The notes under the pieces are model-generated. The model saw nothing but the letters and a program-made list of their open reading frames with translations. It ran no database searches and was not told the origin of the DNA. Of a stretch of 7,165 nt of DNA, positions 5,574 through 7,165 are shown piece by piece. The position numbers and the translations under genes are program-made. Position 1 is the stretch's first letter. The number at the start of each line of letters is the position of its first letter. The stretch comes from Mycoplasmatota bacterium (GTDB lineage Bacteria > Bacillota_I > Bacilli_A > Izemoplasmatales > Izemoplasmataceae): positions 1 through 7,165 of the forward strand of contig DAOVWR010000060.1 in the NCBI GenBank assembly GCA_030636545.1, written 5' to 3'.

Positions 5574-6755
5574 TTACAAATATTCCTCAAAAAGCTCTTG
5601 ATTATCCAAATAAAAATTAACTTGTTCGAAGGATATAAACTCTCTAAATTCTTTAGAAATAAATAATTCCGTTATCTCTTCATGGGTTAAAACTCTTTCA
5701 ATTTTACCCCATTTATCATATTGTGTAATTTCAGTTTTTAAATACTTATACAAAATTGCTAAAGATAATAATTTATCAATTTTGTTAGAGAATAATTTAT
5801 CTAAACTATACTCGTATCTTTTTTCATTATACTCTGAATCACCTTTAAATATCGTTGAGAAATTAAATAAGATTGAAACTAATTCACTTCTTTCATTCAT
5901 TAAATATTTTTGGAACTCAATAGCGTATTTTCTAGTTACCATAGAAATTTCTTTATCATTAATAATATCATCAATATTTTGATCATGTAAAAAGAAGTAA
6001 AACTCAACAAACTCTGTAATATTCTCGCCTTTTTCTTCAAAAAACTCATTAATGAAAATTGATAATTCACTTATTGTTTGTTGGAATTTCACGTCTTTGT
6101 AAAGCAGTTCTTCGCCTTTTTCTTCAGTGATTTCCTTTAGAAACTCTAAACTGAAATCCTGATATTTCTCTAGTACCTTATTCATTCTAACCCATTCATT
6201 ATTCATCTTCTCATAAATATTGTCTGAAATAATAAACTGCACTAAGAAAGTAACATAGAACCCAATTAATATTACTTGGTAAGTCATCGAAGAAACTCCG
6301 GCTGAAGGAGCATTAACACCGACAATTGATATTCCATTTTGAACAATATAGAAAACTCCAACAACAGTTACTACACCACCATATAATATATAAGTAATTA
6401 TATCTTGATAGAAAATGATAACTGTTAGTGTAACAAAGAATAAAATATATCCGTAAAAATGATCAGAACCGTAAACATAATATAATGTTAATCCTATTAT
6501 TGTAAAGATACTAAAATGCATTGCCCATCTATTCAAATTAAAAACAGTAAACAATAAAGTGAGCATCAATGAAATTGCAAATAACGCAGGCACAATAATA
6601 TTTATATCTAATGTGAAGTTATTAAAATTTGATAATGGGATACTTAGAAAAACAAAGATAAATAGAAAGATTGTAACAATAGCTACTTTTAATCTTAAAA
6701 CTTCATTAAAAGTTAAAAACTCACTATTTAATACTCGATTAATAATTGCTTTCAT
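5574..6755 (-). CDS. Six-TM membrane protein with an alpha-helical cytoplasmic domain, unknown function
   Basis: A 393-residue protein I do not recognise. Six hydrophobic segments (about 23-40, 51-71, 78-95, 101-119, 121-139, 158-178) form a compact membrane module like those of sensor proteins. About 210 charged, mostly helical residues follow in the cytoplasm. An LHD at 256-258 (FYFFLHDQNID) and the later RYEYS...LAILYKYLK...LTHEEI (313-361) faintly recall HD/HD-GYP domains, but the full metal-ligand set is missing, so any relation would be a degenerate, probably non-catalytic one. Residues 357-389 match the C-terminus of the preceding gene, including YLDNxExF. The ATG is 1 bp after the stop of that gene, with an AAAGGGGTG site (6763-6771) inside it, so the two are co-transcribed. 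A role in membrane sensing is inference only. Confidence 0.75.
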   Translation of the reverse strand: MKAIINRVLNSEFLTFNEVLRLKVAIVTIFLFIFVFLSIPLSNFNNFTLDINIIVPALFAISLMLTLLFTVFNLNRWAMHFSIFTIIGLTLYYVYGSDHFYGYILFFVTLTVIIFYQDIITYILYGGVVTVVGVFYIVQNGISIVGVNAPSAGVSSMTYQVILIGFYVTFLVQFIISDNIYEKMNNEWVRMNKVLEKYQDFSLEFLKEITEEKGEELLYKDVKFQQTISELSIFINEFFEEKGENITEFVEFYFFLHDQNIDDIINDKEISMVTRKYAIEFQKYLMNERSELVSILFNFSTIFKGDSEYNEKRYEYSLDKLFSNKIDKLLSLAILYKYLKTEITQYDKWGKIERVLTHEEITELFISKEFREFISFEQVNFYLDNQELFEEYL

Positions 6756-6756
6756 A

Positions 6757-7164
6757 CTATCGCACCCCTTTCATATGATCTTTAACGATAGTATCAAACA
6801 CTTCATTATTATCTAAATAAATGTCAATAATTTCACGATCAATACGGTAGAAATATTCAGAGTTCAATAATATATCCTTAACTTTTTCTTCTTCTAATTC
6901 TAGTAAATAAGGTTTATCTAATCTTAGCAATGTGTAAAATAATACGAAGGAAATTATTTTCACATAATGTGCATCACCAAAATGTTTAAATGATTTAAAT
7001 TGTGATTCTGAAAAAATCTCTTTTCTAGAAACCTGAATTCCATAAGATTTACTTGATTTAATACCAATCATAGTCATTTTCTTTTCAATTTCTAGCTCCA
7101 TATATTTAACTTCATTAATTTCTTCTAAAGTATATTCAGTATATTTAGTTAAGATATCAGTCAT
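6757..7164 (-). CDS. Conserved-motif protein of unknown function, possibly truncated at the window edge
   Basis: 135 codons from an ATG at 7162-7164 to TAG. Only one base lies upstream, so this Met may be internal and the true protein longer. Soluble as seen, Glu/Lys rich, with one hydrophobic helix KIISFVLFYTLL (69-80). Residues 91-123 align without gaps to 357-389 of the downstream membrane protein (10 of 33 identical, many conservative changes), both containing IYLDN/FYLDN then ExF. The two genes therefore look like paralogues, or share a C-terminal domain. If the gene continues to the right, a similar membrane module may precede it. Function unknown; no catalytic motif seen. Confidence 0.65.
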   Translation of the reverse strand: MTDILTKYTEYTLEEINEVKYMELEIEKKMTMIGIKSSKSYGIQVSRKEIFSESQFKSFKHFGDAHYVKIISFVLFYTLLRLDKPYLLELEEEKVKDILLNSEYFYRIDREIIDIYLDNNEVFDTIVKDHMKGVR

Positions 7165-7165
7165 A

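Noticed and set aside
5782..5982. 66-codon open frame on the plus strand
   Set aside because: Shadow of the membrane protein gene; no start signals.
6086..6101. parS half-site TTTCACGT in the membrane protein gene
   Set aside because: The left half matches the consensus but none of the right half does.
6559..6816. 85-codon open frame on the plus strand
   Set aside because: Lies opposite the junction of two well-formed minus-strand genes with a good ribosome binding site; AT-rich chance frame.

Overview
The window is strongly AT-rich, has dense short-gap operons and AGAGGTG-type ribosome binding sites, and carries a Soj/Spo0J-type chromosome partitioning pair followed by a DUF951 gene. Together these point to a low-GC Gram-positive bacterium (Bacillota, Bacilli side). 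A relative of the Izemoplasma/Acholeplasma group is possible, but that is a guess. The partition genes suggest a location near the chromosome origin.

Layout. 1-239 (minus): 5' part of a MazG-like nucleotide pyrophosphohydrolase running off the left edge. 240-396: divergent promoter region. 397-2827 (plus): an OmpR-type response regulator and a membrane histidine kinase overlapping by 14 nt. 2818-2854: a perfect 16-bp bidirectional terminator lying inside the 3' ends of two convergent genes with no gap between them. 5451-2828 (minus): an operon parA-parB-mscS-DUF951 in which adjacent genes overlap or nearly touch. 5452-5573: parA leader and promoter with a CTAG-rich palindrome, plus an inverted pair of DnaA-box-like 9-mers that also forms a hairpin. 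7164-5574 (minus): two tandem genes of unknown function, a 6-TM membrane protein and a smaller protein (possibly truncated by the right edge), which share a C-terminal motif.

Main anomaly. parA is complete by homology (257 codons) but has an in-frame TGA at codon 131, just after Walker B, where Soj proteins normally have Gly. There is no frameshift, and the rest reads as well-preserved ParA. The choices are a recent GGA-to-TGA nonsense mutation, a sequence error, readthrough, or TGA reassignment. The terminal parA codon is also TGA, with TAG two codons later, and every other gene whose end is visible stops with TAA or TAG. Against a Trp reassignment, the 12 Trp codons seen here are all TGG.

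How the genes fit together. ParA and ParB would act in origin segregation and control of DnaA. MscS would release osmotic pressure. DUF951 is a small Cys-containing protein of unknown role. The two-component pair is a separate, probably autoregulated, signalling unit that converges on the par operon. No parS site, RNA gene, mobile element or CRISPR array was recognised.
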